From Anaerolineaceae bacterium UBA4799 (lineage in GTDB: Bacteria; Chloroflexota; Anaerolineae; Anaerolineales; Anaerolineaceae), in NCBI GenBank assembly GCA_002402725.1, contig DHGL01000013.1, positions 1-52,062 of the forward strand: DNA of 52,062 nt. The letters run 5' to 3'. Made by a program: the position numbers and the translations under genes. Position 1 is the first letter of the stretch. Each line of letters opens with the position of its first letter. This document shows positions 1 to 8,630 of this stretch, one piece after another. The notes beneath the pieces were generated by a model that was not told where the DNA came from, did no database searches, and worked only from the letters and a program-made list of their open reading frames with translations.

Positions 1-3000
1 CCTGATAGCGGTTCACACGCAGGAAGGTTTGTACCTGGGGATCTGTAAACCAGCGGGATACGATTTCTTCGACCGGTTCATTTTTCGTCGCGTCGTACCA
101 ACCCTGGTGAGCGATGCCAATGCGTAAGAGGAGGGTTAAATTCTGTATCTCCTGTTTGCTTGTGGCCATAGATTGCAGCGTCTCAACGAAAGGTTTATTG
201 AGACGGAGCTCGTCCAGCCAGGAAAGGGATTGTTCAGAAAAATCCTCCTTATCGGCGAGTTTGCCCAGGCGGCTCGTCAACGCCAGGGTTAGCAGGGTCA
301 CCCGCCTGTCCGGACCTGTATGTAGTGGTTTTAGAAGAGTATTCGAAATCTTAATGGCTTTGGGTGTTGAACCTTTGATAGACCTTTTCATTTTTCCTGA
401 AAGGATGAGAGCGGTCGAAAATAGAGAACTGACCTCACGTTTGAGTTCATCATTTTCACCAGGATTACCGGCGTACAAAGCAACGCCATCAAGGAATCTG
501 CCAATCCTTTCTGGAATCTCGCGGATTTCTACACGGTCTAACTCCTGGCCGGATGCATACTTTTGAAGCAGATAATCCAGGTAACCATTATCGATGATAA
601 CGCGGTAAGGCTCCAACACCGGTTTGAGGGTTAGTTCGTTCAGAGCCTGGTCAACATCCGGCACACCCTGGTTGCCTGTGAAGTCATACAAAGCAGCGTA
701 ATCATGCGCGGGGTCAGAATGGACGACATGAAAGTCAAGCAGCGTGTGATATTGATATGCGTGCAACCTGAAAGAGAAGCCGCGGTCAATCACTTGTGCT
801 AAGGGGCGCAGATATTGGAGTTGTGTAACCTGGTCCCGATAGATTAACCAGCCGTTACGGTCAGCGGGCAGTTGCAAAGCCTGGGCGATGGCAACCTGTT
901 CGAGTTTCTTTTCCTGCCCGAGGCGGCGGATCTGGGGAATGGAATAATTGATCCAGCCCTCAGTGTCTTCGAACTTATTATTAAAAACTACCAGTGCGGA
1001 TTTGCCATCTTCGAAATTCGTATAGGCATAGACATTTTCATTCACGTTACCATATGACGTGATAAAGTCGTAAAGGTTAAAGTGGTCAACCCCGGCAAAT
1101 AAGCGGCGTTGATGCAGCAGCGGGAAGATCTCCCGTTCATGCCTTGAAATCAGGTCATTATCCACCTGTTCTTCCCAGTAGGCTTTCCTGAATTCCATGC
1201 CATATTTTTCCGAAAAACCTTCGATCTGCCCGTGACCCAGCATGGGAAGCCCGGGCATGGTGGTCATGAGCATGCAGATGCCAAAATACTTGTCGCCTTT
1301 TCCGAATTGCTCGACAGCGGTGCGTTCATCCGGGTTGTTCATGAAATTGACGTAACGCTTGAGGATTTCGGGGTCAAATTCCAGCGTGTTGCGGATAAGT
1401 TTGCGGTAGCCGGCGTTGTCTTCATTACGCAGCATGTTCATAAATGCGCTGTTGTACACCCGGTGCATCCCCAGAGTGCGTACGAAGTATCCTTCCATGA
1501 GCCAGAAAGCTTCTGCGAGAAGCAGGGTATCAGGGGCTTCTACCGCCACCCTGTCCACCACTTCACGCCAGAATTCCACAGGGAAAGCGCGATTAAATTC
1601 ATCCGTGCTGAGACTATGTTCGGAGCGCGAAGGAATCGCACCACCGGAGCCGGGGGTTGGGAACCACAGGCGCTGGTAATGCTTTTTTGCCAGCGTCATC
1701 GCCGCGTCAAAACGGATGACGGGAAACCTGCGGGCGACCTCCAGGATGGTCTGGATGACCGCCTCACGGACTTCAGGGTTGAGGTAATTTAATTGGGCAG
1801 TGTCATTCCACGGCATGGAGGTTCCGTCGTTGCCGTGATAAACATAATTCACCTGACCGTTACGCAAATCCTGGCGCTTGAATACCACGGCGGCATCTGT
1901 GCGGTCAAAATAATGGTCTTCAATCTGTATGAGCACATCAGGGTTCGAAGAAAGATTCTCGCCATTGAAACTGTAGGAAGGATACGGGCAATAATCCAGC
2001 GAAAGGAATCGGTCGGGATGATATATCATCCATTCAGAATCAATGCCCATATGATTGGGAACCATGTCGCTGGCCAGGCGGATGCCAAAACGTGAGGCAT
2101 TTTCCTTGAGTACCGCATACGCATTCTCCCCGCCCAGGTCAGCTGCAATCTGGTATGAATGCAGCGAATACGCCGAAGAGATGGCTTCGGGGTTTCCACA
2201 TAATTGTTTTATGCGCGCAGAAGCCGGGCTGCGTTCCCACAAACCGATCAGCCACAAACCGGTTATTCCCCAGCGGGATAAGGTCTCGAGTTCTTCAAGC
2301 GGGATCTGGTCCAGGTGGCGAATCTCCCGTTGGAATTTCTTGCTCAACTGGTCAAGCCAGACATAGCTGTTTTTGGCGATCAGCACCAGCCGCGGCATCC
2401 ATTCACGGTCCATGCTGAAGGCCTCGATATCCGCGGAGCTGCCAGCGCGCAGGAATTCATCGCGGTCATAGACAGGGATGGGGATGATGCCGGGGCCACT
2501 GAAACCGAGCTTGTTTTCTTCTTTGATCAGGTCAAGGCTTGAAAGCAGGCGATACAGGTAATCACCCAGTAAAGCAGCCCAATGTTCACGGATGTACTCA
2601 AGTTGTCCGGTGATGGAATCAGGCACCTCGATTGCCGGGCTGCGCAACATCTGTGTCAGAGGGAGATTCGCGGGTCCAAAATATGGCTGTAAAGAGAAAA
2701 ACTTATTAATTTCTGAAGTAATCTGGATGTAACGAATGTCGTTGGTGAACCTATTTTCGGCAAACAACTCCCGGTAAGGATCAAGCGCAGGGTTTTCAAG
2801 CGCCAGCCAAAGCATCACCAGTTCTTCTACCAGTAGTTCCCGGTTAGCGGTACCAGCGGTAAAGCCCTGCAGATAGTCCTTGGCGTCAACCTGTTTCTTA
2901 TAAACTGCTGAAGGAGGAAATTCCTGTACGAACAATTCAAGTAAAGCATCCAGAGCGGAGGCTGACAATTGCTGTTCGAGGTAGGCGAGCGCTTGTTTTA

Positions 3001-3256
3001 TGACCTGTGGATTCTTTTGCTCTTTATACAACTTGAAGATGTGGTGGAATATCTCATCAATCAAGCCCATAGCATTCACATGGCTGGTCTTGGCGGCGTG
3101 CTCAGGGAATGTTGCCAGGTCTCGTTTGGAATTTAGCTTATGCACAAACTTGCGGGCGGCGTGGAAGTTAGCAAAAATAACATTGCCGTCATAGCTGAAG
3201 AGCGTGTCATCGAATGCGTATTTTTCCCGGGCTCGTCTGGAGATATGAAATTCCAT
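1..3256 (-). CDS. GH13 alpha-amylase-family glycosidase, large, 3' end outside window
   Basis: An open frame of 1085 codons starts at ATG 3256-3254, 8 nt after an SD (GGAGCG), and stays open to the left edge, so the C-terminus is missing. The GH13 barrel signatures are readable: region I 'SDMVPNHMG' with Asp397, region II 'VIRFDAAMT' with the predicted nucleophile Asp517, region III 'LLAEAFW' with the acid/base Glu582, and region IV 'MNNPDERTA' with Asp643. About 330 residues of unassigned sequence precede the barrel, and over 350 residues follow it, so the protein is much longer than a simple amylase. The family acts on alpha-1,4/1,6-glucans or transfers glucosyl/maltosyl units; the substrate cannot be told from sequence. 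No signal peptide is visible (start MEFHISRRAREKY), which suggests a cytoplasmic enzyme acting on glycogen or maltodextrin. GlgA and MalQ lie about 27 kb away. Confidence 0.88.
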   Translation of the reverse strand, partial: MEFHISRRAREKYAFDDTLFSYDGNVIFANFHAARKFVHKLNSKRDLATFPEHAAKTSHVNAMGLIDEIFHHIFKLYKEQKNPQVIKQALAYLEQQLSASALDALLELFVQEFPPSAVYKKQVDAKDYLQGFTAGTANRELLVEELVMLWLALENPALDPYRELFAENRFTNDIRYIQITSEINKFFSLQPYFGPANLPLTQMLRSPAIEVPDSITGQLEYIREHWAALLGDYLYRLLSSLDLIKEENKLGFSGPGIIPIPVYDRDEFLRAGSSADIEAFSMDREWMPRLVLIAKNSYVWLDQLSKKFQREIRHLDQIPLEELETLSRWGITGLWLIGLWERSPASARIKQLCGNPEAISSAYSLHSYQIAADLGGENAYAVLKENASRFGIRLASDMVPNHMGIDSEWMIYHPDRFLSLDYCPYPSYSFNGENLSSNPDVLIQIEDHYFDRTDAAVVFKRQDLRNGQVNYVYHGNDGTSMPWNDTAQLNYLNPEVREAVIQTILEVARRFPVIRFDAAMTLAKKHYQRLWFPTPGSGGAIPSRSEHSLSTDEFNRAFPVEFWREVVDRVAVEAPDTLLLAEAFWLMEGYFVRTLGMHRVYNSAFMNMLRNEDNAGYRKLIRNTLEFDPEILKRYVNFMNNPDERTAVEQFGKGDKYFGICMLMTTMPGLPMLGHGQIEGFSEKYGMEFRKAYWEEQVDNDLISRHEREIFPLLHQRRLFAGVDHFNLYDFITSYGNVNENVYAYTNFEDGKSALVVFNNKFEDTEGWINYSIPQIRRLGQEKKLEQVAIAQALQLPADRNGWLIYRDQVTQLQYLRPLAQVIDRGFSFRLHAYQYHTLLDFHVVHSDPAHDYAALYDFTGNQGVPDVDQALNELTLKPVLEPYRVIIDNGYLDYLLQKYASGQELDRVEIREIPERIGRFLDGVALYAGNPGENDELKREVSSLFSTALILSGKMKRSIKGSTPKAIKISNTLLKPLHTGPDRRVTLLTLALTSRLGKLADKEDFSEQSLSWLDELRLNKPFVETLQSMATSKQEIQNLTLLLRIGIAHQGWYDATKNEPVEEIVSRWFTDPQVQTFLRVNRYQ

Positions 3257-3337
3257 GCTTGCGCTCCAATCTCTTATCAATAGGGATGCCTGAATTATAT
3301 ACACAGACTGAATAACGCGTCACGCCTGCCATTACAT

Positions 3338-4234
3338 TCATGTCTTTAATAATTCGAAGAGGCAATAATGATTCTCAGTCCTGCCTTCAAGCTTTACATC
3401 ATTTATTATGAATCCTGAATTAACCAACCGCTCAATCGACTTTAAAGTCAACCCCGTATCCCACCTGAATGTGTTGGTCACCTGGCGCAGACTGGCGGCT
3501 CCGAGTGATTTGAAAAACAAGCGCAGAATATGGTCCATCGCCTGGTTTTCTGTGATATAGCGCGCACTTTCAGGGAGGTGCGGGTAGTAACGATGCGTCA
3601 GGTCATAAACGAAAGCGTACTTCCAGGCGCCGGCTTCACTGATCGCCACCGGGAGAACGCGCAGCTGCGCTTGAAGGATATCCAGAGCGCGGTTGAAGGG
3701 GGATTGTGAATTGGCGCCTGCCAGGCGGGCTTCTTTACGAAGCGAAATTGTATCCAGAGGGCCGTTTTTGTTCAGCGCCTCGAAGATTAATTTCGCTTCC
3801 AATGGTAAGGCTCCCTGGTTGTACTGGTCAATGAGGTCCAGTTCGGGTTCACCATAATTAGGGGAAAGGGCGTAGAAGTATTTTACCGTGTCCATCGAGA
3901 TAAGCGTGTTCTTATGCCGGAGCACCCTGGCGTAATACCAGACTTTTTTATCGATCAGCATGTCCTTCCAGTTCCATGAGATGTGCCCGGGGTCATCGTG
4001 TTTATCGGCAACAGCTTTATTGCCTGCTACCGCTCCCCAAAGGCTGGGAAAAGCGAAACCTTTCACTGGCCAGAAGAAGATGAAACCGCGTTCTTTCACA
4101 AATCCTACAGCCTGTTCAGGAGTAGCGAGGTGAGAACCCGGTGCGAAGCGAAAAGTCAGCGCCTGGTATTCAATCAGTGTGGAAATGGAGATGGAATCCA
4201 TCATGTATACAGGTCCAATCATATCAGGATTCAT
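3338..4234 (-). CDS. AlkZ-related winged-helix DNA-binding protein
   Basis: 298 aa. It resembles the winged-helix HTH_42/YcaQ (AlkZ) group found in Chloroflexota and Actinobacteria: a 'PSLWGAVAGNKAVADKHDDPGHISWNWKD'-type segment around residues 63-90 (quoted in part: HDDPGHISWNWKD), then 'KVWYYARVLRHKNTLISM', 'FYALSPNYGEPE' and 'FNRALDILQAQLRVLPV'. AlkZ proteins are DNA glycosylases that unhook crosslinks or excise alkylated bases. I cannot point to the catalytic QxQ/QxD motif here, so glycosylase activity is uncertain and it may only bind DNA. The start is weakly supported: ATGs at 4234, 4222 and 4201 all lack a clear SD. It ends 81 nt before the GH13 start and may be co-transcribed with that gene. 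Confidence 0.72.
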   Translation of the reverse strand: MNPDMIGPVYMMDSISISTLIEYQALTFRFAPGSHLATPEQAVGFVKERGFIFFWPVKGFAFPSLWGAVAGNKAVADKHDDPGHISWNWKDMLIDKKVWYYARVLRHKNTLISMDTVKYFYALSPNYGEPELDLIDQYNQGALPLEAKLIFEALNKNGPLDTISLRKEARLAGANSQSPFNRALDILQAQLRVLPVAISEAGAWKYAFVYDLTHRYYPHLPESARYITENQAMDHILRLFFKSLGAASLRQVTNTFRWDTGLTLKSIERLVNSGFIINDVKLEGRTENHYCLFELLKT

Positions 4235-4280
4235 GAAAGGAACTGAATCAATAACTTAGCGTAGAAATCCTGGATCAAAC

Positions 4281-4321
4281 CTGAAAAAACCCTTGAAAAG
4301 GTTACAAAGAACCTTTTCAAG
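4281..4321 (-). terminator. Rho-independent terminator of the thiolase gene
   Basis: A perfect 12-bp inverted repeat (arms 4292-4303 and 4310-4321, CTTGAAAAGGTT/AACCTTTTCAAG, 6-nt loop). Read leftward it is followed by GG and then TTTTTT, so it works on the minus strand, downstream of the thiolase. Confidence 0.8.
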
Positions 4322-4543
4322 AGTCAGAGCACAAAAAAGAACGGAGAAAAGAAGGTTCTTTATCCCGCGGGTACCCGCCAACACCTGCTCCAGTTGTTGA
4401 TAAGGCATAACATTTTTGGTGGGTTTTCAACCCAGCGAGAATACAAACTCTTTTATGCAAAATCGTTCGGTAACATTTTTATTTGAGGCAACGTTTCTAC
4501 TAAAGTAACATTTTCCTTTGAGGTATTACATCAAAGATTAATA
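4322..4543. other. Intergenic stretch with a short imperfect direct repeat
   Basis: With the preceding terminator this makes a gap of about 310 bases between the AlkZ-related gene and the thiolase stop. The only structure seen is a 19-nt direct repeat, GTAACATTTTTATTTGAGG at 4470-4488 and GTAACATTTTCCTTTGAGG at 4505-4523 (two mismatches, starts 35 bp apart). No credible ORF or RNA gene was seen. Confidence 0.4.
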
Positions 4544-5704
4544 CTAATTTTTTGTAGAGAATATATGTGTAATGATATTCGAACCGCTGCCGCCGATATT
4601 TTGTGTCATCCCAATCCTGGCGTTTTCCACCTGGGTTCCGGCTGCTTCACCGCGCAATTGTGCCACCACTTCTACGATCTGGTACATGCCGGTCGCGCCA
4701 ACCGGATGACCGCGGGCTTTCAAACCACCACGCGTGGCGATGGGAATCCTGCCGTTTATGTTAATCTCACCATCCAGAGCCAGTTGGGGGCCTTTACCCC
4801 TTTCCGCGAAACCATTCGCTTCAAGGGATAAAGTTGCCATAATGGAGAACGCATCGTGGAGTTCAAACAGGTCGATATCCTGTGGTGTGAGGGAAGATTG
4901 AGCGTAAGCCTTTGTTGCCGCTTTGTACGCGGCTTTAAGGAATAGGGCATCTTTTCGATGATGGACAGCCAGGGTATCCGTTGCTGATGAAGAAGCGACC
5001 ACCCTGATGGTCTTTTGCCCGTTGCCTTGACCTATTTTTTCCAATGGAACGACCACAGCCGCAGCGGCACCGTCACCTGTAGGAGAAGCATCCATCAGGT
5101 TGATGGGATCGGTGATCATGGGTGCTTTCAGGTAACCTTCAACCGTCACCGGTTCGTGAAAACGGGCATAGGGGTTATGCATGGCGTTTTTATGGGCATT
5201 GACAGCAAAAGGCGCGAAGTGTTCCTTTTCCCAGCCATACTCGTACATATACCGCTTCATCAGGAGCGCGTTCAAAGCCACAAACGAAAGCCCGTTGCCC
5301 GCTTCCCATTCTGCATCCGCAGCCGTGGCGAGGGCGGCAGTAATTTCGTTTAGGGGCGAATCGGTCATCTTTTCAACACCGACCGCGAGCGCTGAGTCCA
5401 CCATGCCTGAAGCAACGGCCATCACCGCGGTACGAAAACTGGCAGCGCCAGAGCTGCAAGCGGCTTCGGTGCGGATGGCTTCCGCGCCGCGCATACCAAT
5501 CCAATCAGCCAAATACGCCCCCAGGTGCTGTTGATGGTTGGCTGAGCCAGACATCATGTTACCGACGTACACGGCCTGCACCCGGTCCAGCCCGGAATCC
5601 TTTATGGCTTCCAGAGCAGCCTCACCTGCCAGTTCGCGCAGTGATTTATCCCAATGTTCATCGATTTTTGTCTGTCCAATTCCAATAACTGCGACCTGTC
5701 TCAT
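4544..5704 (-). CDS. Thiolase family protein (acetyl-CoA acetyltransferase, SCP-x/archaeal type)
   Basis: 386 aa from the ATG at 5704. That start has SD GAGG 5 nt upstream and lies downstream of a TATAAT box at 5732-5737; the longer frame opening at 5746 would begin upstream of that promoter. The active-site nucleophile is Cys83 in 'EAACSSGAA'. His-containing motifs 'LHDAFS' and 'KARGHPVGATG' follow. The C-terminal 'NIGGSGSNI' replaces the second catalytic cysteine (CxG) of classical bacterial thiolases, which is normal for the SCP-x/archaeal branch. The family condenses or cleaves acyl-CoAs; archaeal members work with HMG-CoA synthase and a DUF35 partner, neither of which is in this window. 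It is a single-gene transcript ending at the 4281-4321 hairpin. Confidence 0.9.
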   Translation of the reverse strand: MRQVAVIGIGQTKIDEHWDKSLRELAGEAALEAIKDSGLDRVQAVYVGNMMSGSANHQQHLGAYLADWIGMRGAEAIRTEAACSSGAASFRTAVMAVASGMVDSALAVGVEKMTDSPLNEITAALATAADAEWEAGNGLSFVALNALLMKRYMYEYGWEKEHFAPFAVNAHKNAMHNPYARFHEPVTVEGYLKAPMITDPINLMDASPTGDGAAAAVVVPLEKIGQGNGQKTIRVVASSSATDTLAVHHRKDALFLKAAYKAATKAYAQSSLTPQDIDLFELHDAFSIMATLSLEANGFAERGKGPQLALDGEININGRIPIATRGGLKARGHPVGATGMYQIVEVVAQLRGEAAGTQVENARIGMTQNIGGSGSNIITHIFSTKN

Positions 5705-5731
5705 CTCTCCCTCGTGAGAATTTCTATTGAG

Positions 5732-5737
5732 ATTATA
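5732..5737 (-). promoter_or_regulatory. -10 element of the thiolase promoter
   Basis: TATAAT on the minus strand, 28 nt before the chosen thiolase ATG. No good -35 is visible at 16-18 bp. It is placed divergently from the capA-like promoter, with about 40 bp between the two core elements. Confidence 0.5.
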
Positions 5738-5774
5738 CCCGCACAACCTATCAGGAACTATCAGCTTGGTCCGT

Positions 5775-5804
5775 TTTACACGAAAACCAGGACTGACTTA
5801 TAAT
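5775..5804 (+). promoter_or_regulatory. Sigma70-type promoter of the CapA-like gene
   Basis: TTTACA (5775-5780), 18-bp spacer, TATAAT (5799-5804). The predicted transcript start near 5811 lies downstream of the most upstream in-frame ATG (5727), so translation must begin later, at GTG 5829 or TTG 5835. Confidence 0.72.
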
Positions 5805-5834
5805 TCGGGAAGTCATCAACCCGGAGAAGTGAAC

Positions 5835-7508
5835 TTGCGCATCGCTGAACGCCTGATAATTACGCTAACCCTCTCATTATTCTTTTTTAGTGTTTCCTGT
5901 TCAGGGATCTCCACCCCGGGAATGGAAACATCGCCCACGCCAACCGCGCCACAACCTACCCTCACGCAGACAGCACCAATCATAGAAGATCCGGCATTGT
6001 TCATCTCAGAAGGCGTACCAGAAGACTGGCTGAGTAAGATCAGCGATTTTTCGGACATAACCGTGACAGAGAATAAAGAACAAGCCAATCTTATCTTGAC
6101 TACACAAATTGGAAAAACCGAAGAGTCCCCGGCTTTTGTTAGCACCCGAGTTTACGCGGTGGTTGTGCCCTTTTTCACCGTCCGCGATGAGATTAGCTCC
6201 AATGACCTGAAAGCCTTATGGTCGGGGAAAGAAGTCGAAGGTCAGTATCAATCAATCGCGGTCTCGAGAGAGACGGTACGAGTATTAAGCGCGGTGTGGG
6301 GAAAGCCAGGAAGTAGCGTGCAAGTACTTTCCCCTGAAGGGCTTCTGGCTTTTTGCGGAGGGAATCCGGAGGTGCTGGCAATCCTCCCGTTCGAAGCATT
6401 ATCCCCCCGCTGGAAAGTACTCAGGCTCGATGGATTGAGCCCACTGGACAAACCGCTGGCGGAAGATCAATACCCGCTGACCATCCACATATGCCTGCAA
6501 TCGTACCTGACCGATCAGGCATTGACCAGTGCAGTTGTCAAACATTTTTCAAACGCGCTCCCCGTGACCAACCGGGACGAATCGAAAATGACCGTGCTCA
6601 TGATGACCGGAACTACCGCCATCACGCGAGTGTTGGCGTATAAGATTAGTATTAAGGGCATGGACTATCCCATCGCAGCGGTGGAAGATTGGTTCGTGAA
6701 CGCGGATTTGAAGCACGTGAGCAATGAATCACCCCTTGTAGAAGGTTGCCCGGTACCGGATGAATTTTCCTCAAGTCTCGTATTTTGCACACCGCCTGAA
6801 ATGATTGAAGTGCTGGAGCTCCTGGGCATCAATGTAATCGAGCTCACAGGAAATCACATCAACGATTACGGAGCGGAAAACCTGGAATATACCCTCAAGG
6901 CTTATGAAAATAGGGGCTGGCATGTGTACGCCGCCGGCAACACAGTTGAAGAAGCACGCAGCCCTATTCTCATTGAGAGCAATGGTAATAAAGTAGCTTT
7001 CATTGGATGCAACGCGGTAGGTCCCGCGACAGTATTTGCCAAAGAGCACCAGGCTGGAGCAGCAGAGTGCGACTTCGAGTATCTGACCCGCGAGATCCAA
7101 GACCTGAAACAAAAGGGGTATGTGGTTATAACCACCTACCAGCATGAAGAAGAAGAAAACCTGATGTACTTTGAAAAAATCAGCCAAGATTTCCAACAAG
7201 CGGCTAAAGCTGGAGCGGATATTGTACAGGGTTCACAGGCGCACAGCCCTATGGGTTTTGAATTTGTGGGTGATAACCTTATCCATTATGGATTAGGGAA
7301 TTTCCTGTTTGACCAGATGGTGGAATGGAACCGGCGCGAATTCATTGACCGTCATATCATTTATGATGGTGAATACATCAGCACCGAATTGTTGACCGCC
7401 ATGCTGGTGGATTGGTCGCGTCCGACACCTATGAGCAAGGATGAGAGAACAGAATTACTCGAAGAAATATTTACTGCAAGTTTGAAGAGGAAAAATGAAA
7501 ATAAATGA
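5835..7508 (+). CDS. Lipoprotein with PBP-like domain fused to CapA/PGA_cap metallophosphatase-like domain
   Basis: 557 aa from TTG 5835, with SD GGAG 8 nt upstream; GTG 5829 is the alternative. Residues 1-22 form a lipoprotein signal ending in 'SVSC' (Cys22), so the protein should be anchored outside the membrane. Residues about 45-240 resemble a phosphate-type substrate-binding fold ('VPFFTVRDEISSNDLKALWSG'). From about residue 250 it matches the CapA/PgsA-like family: 'VIELTGNHINDYGAE', 'RGWHVYAAGNT', 'VQGSQAHSPMGFE', 'IHYGLGNFLFDQ'. CapA proteins share a calcineurin-like fold and are linked to polyglutamate capsule export, but no other cap/pgs gene is present. The N-terminal 'GD' metal motif is replaced by 'TGTTA'. 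The stop overlaps the start of the cyclase gene. Confidence 0.85.
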   Translation: MRIAERLIITLTLSLFFFSVSCSGISTPGMETSPTPTAPQPTLTQTAPIIEDPALFISEGVPEDWLSKISDFSDITVTENKEQANLILTTQIGKTEESPAFVSTRVYAVVVPFFTVRDEISSNDLKALWSGKEVEGQYQSIAVSRETVRVLSAVWGKPGSSVQVLSPEGLLAFCGGNPEVLAILPFEALSPRWKVLRLDGLSPLDKPLAEDQYPLTIHICLQSYLTDQALTSAVVKHFSNALPVTNRDESKMTVLMMTGTTAITRVLAYKISIKGMDYPIAAVEDWFVNADLKHVSNESPLVEGCPVPDEFSSSLVFCTPPEMIEVLELLGINVIELTGNHINDYGAENLEYTLKAYENRGWHVYAAGNTVEEARSPILIESNGNKVAFIGCNAVGPATVFAKEHQAGAAECDFEYLTREIQDLKQKGYVVITTYQHEEEENLMYFEKISQDFQQAAKAGADIVQGSQAHSPMGFEFVGDNLIHYGLGNFLFDQMVEWNRREFIDRHIIYDGEYISTELLTAMLVDWSRPTPMSKDERTELLEEIFTASLKRKNENK

Positions 7509-8130
7509 TGTGACACTCACAATCCGCGAGGGCATGGCAGTATGGCCGGGTGATCCAGAAATCAATCTGCATCGGATCGAGAAACTTGAAGAAGGCGCGA
7601 ATGCCAACGTGACCTATATGGGTTTCGCGGTGCACACCGGCACACATGTAGATGCCCCCCGCCATTTCCTGGCGGATGCTGATTCAGTAGACCAACTGGA
7701 TTTGGAGGTGCTGGTTGGCGGCGTAACCGTGGTGGAAATACCGCAAAAAGTTGACCAGATTACAGCGTCCGAAATTGACAAAGCGGGTTTGGTCAAGGGT
7801 ACAGAGCGGGTGTTGTTCAAAACCCGGAATTCAAATTACTGGATTGAAGGCAGTGACACCTTCCAGACTGGTTTTGCGGGGATTACCGAGGACGGTGCAC
7901 AGGCGCTGGTGGACCTGGGAGTAAAACTGGTGGGAATCGACTATCTATCAATCGCTCCCTACAAGATGAGCCGGCCTACCCACCTGGTGTTGTTGAAGGC
8001 AAGAATGGTGGTGATCGAAGGGCTGAACCTTTCAAAAATTAATGCGGGAAAATATATGCTTTATTGCCTGCCGATAAAACTGGCGAATTCAGATGGCGCG
8101 CCCGCGCGGGTGATATTGGTAGAGGAATGA
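7495..8130 (+). CDS. Cyclase family protein (kynurenine formamidase-like metal hydrolase)
   Basis: 211 aa; ATG 7495 overlaps the end of the upstream gene by 14 nt and follows SD GAGG, so translation is likely coupled. The family's metal motif HxGTHxDxPxHF is seen as 'HTGTHVDAPRHF' near residue 43. Other family features are 'GMAVWPGDPEI' at the N-terminus and 'VGIDYLSIAP' in the second half. Members (PF04199) include KynB N-formylkynurenine formamidase and other amide/lactone hydrolases. No tryptophan-degradation genes are nearby, so the substrate is open. Length fits the family. Confidence 0.87.
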   Translation: MKINDVTLTIREGMAVWPGDPEINLHRIEKLEEGANANVTYMGFAVHTGTHVDAPRHFLADADSVDQLDLEVLVGGVTVVEIPQKVDQITASEIDKAGLVKGTERVLFKTRNSNYWIEGSDTFQTGFAGITEDGAQALVDLGVKLVGIDYLSIAPYKMSRPTHLVLLKARMVVIEGLNLSKINAGKYMLYCLPIKLANSDGAPARVILVEE

Positions 8131-8142
8131 CTTAAGAAATAA

Positions 8143-8519
8143 TCATAATTCAGGTTGGCGATAAGACAACCTGAACCCGCTCGTCAAAAAGCTCACGGAT
8201 TCCCCCTGCTCAGATTCAATCCGTATTGACAAGTCCTTGAGGTTGGATACCAACTGCAGAACATTGAGCCTGGTTGAATCACCCAGAAATGGTGTGAATT
8301 TTGTCAACGCTATGGTCAGGAGCTTAACGACTCCTCTTTTGTGGTCTCGCTCCAGGTGATACAGTAGCACGCTGACCTGAACCAGTCCCCATGGTACAAC
8401 TGTCGCTGTATTTTCACTTCATTTCTCCATGCAAACTCGAGAATCTCATGCGCTTGAAAATACTCACCTTTATTGATCAAGGCGATGCCGTTTTCAACTT
8501 TTCGTGGTAAGTCGATGAC
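8143..8519 (-). pseudogene. DUF309 domain gene, frameshifted
   Basis: Minus-strand translation from 8519 gives the DUF309 hallmark 'NGIALINKGEYFQAHEILE' followed by 'FAWRNE', then loses homology after 'LYHG'. One frame over, the conserved continuation 'GLVQVSVLLYHLERDHKRG' runs on to a stop at 8143. The shift lies in 8384-8398 and is consistent with one missing or two extra bases in the GGGGA run. No in-frame ATG, GTG or TTG with an SD precedes the N-terminal part. DUF309 is an alpha-helical family of unknown function. This is either a real decaying gene or a sequencing error. The rest of the 8131-8630 gap holds nothing else recognisable. Confidence 0.7.
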
Positions 8520-8630
8520 ATTGTGACAAATAATGAACTCTATGACGAGACCGATTCCAGGAGTCCAGGATGGATGATTTATGATAGGATAAGGGTTGGG
8601 TGAAAAAAATCATAAGCAATCGAGGGACAG

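Noticed and set aside
1232..2542. Overlapping plus-strand open frames (up to 186 codons) over the first 2.5 kb
   Set aside because: They lie antisense to the GH13 gene, whose minus-strand frame carries clear catalytic motifs; the plus-strand products have no family features or ribosome sites.
5835..7508. Capsule biosynthesis locus
   Set aside because: No pgsB, pgsC or other cap genes; a lone CapA-like domain is common outside capsule loci.
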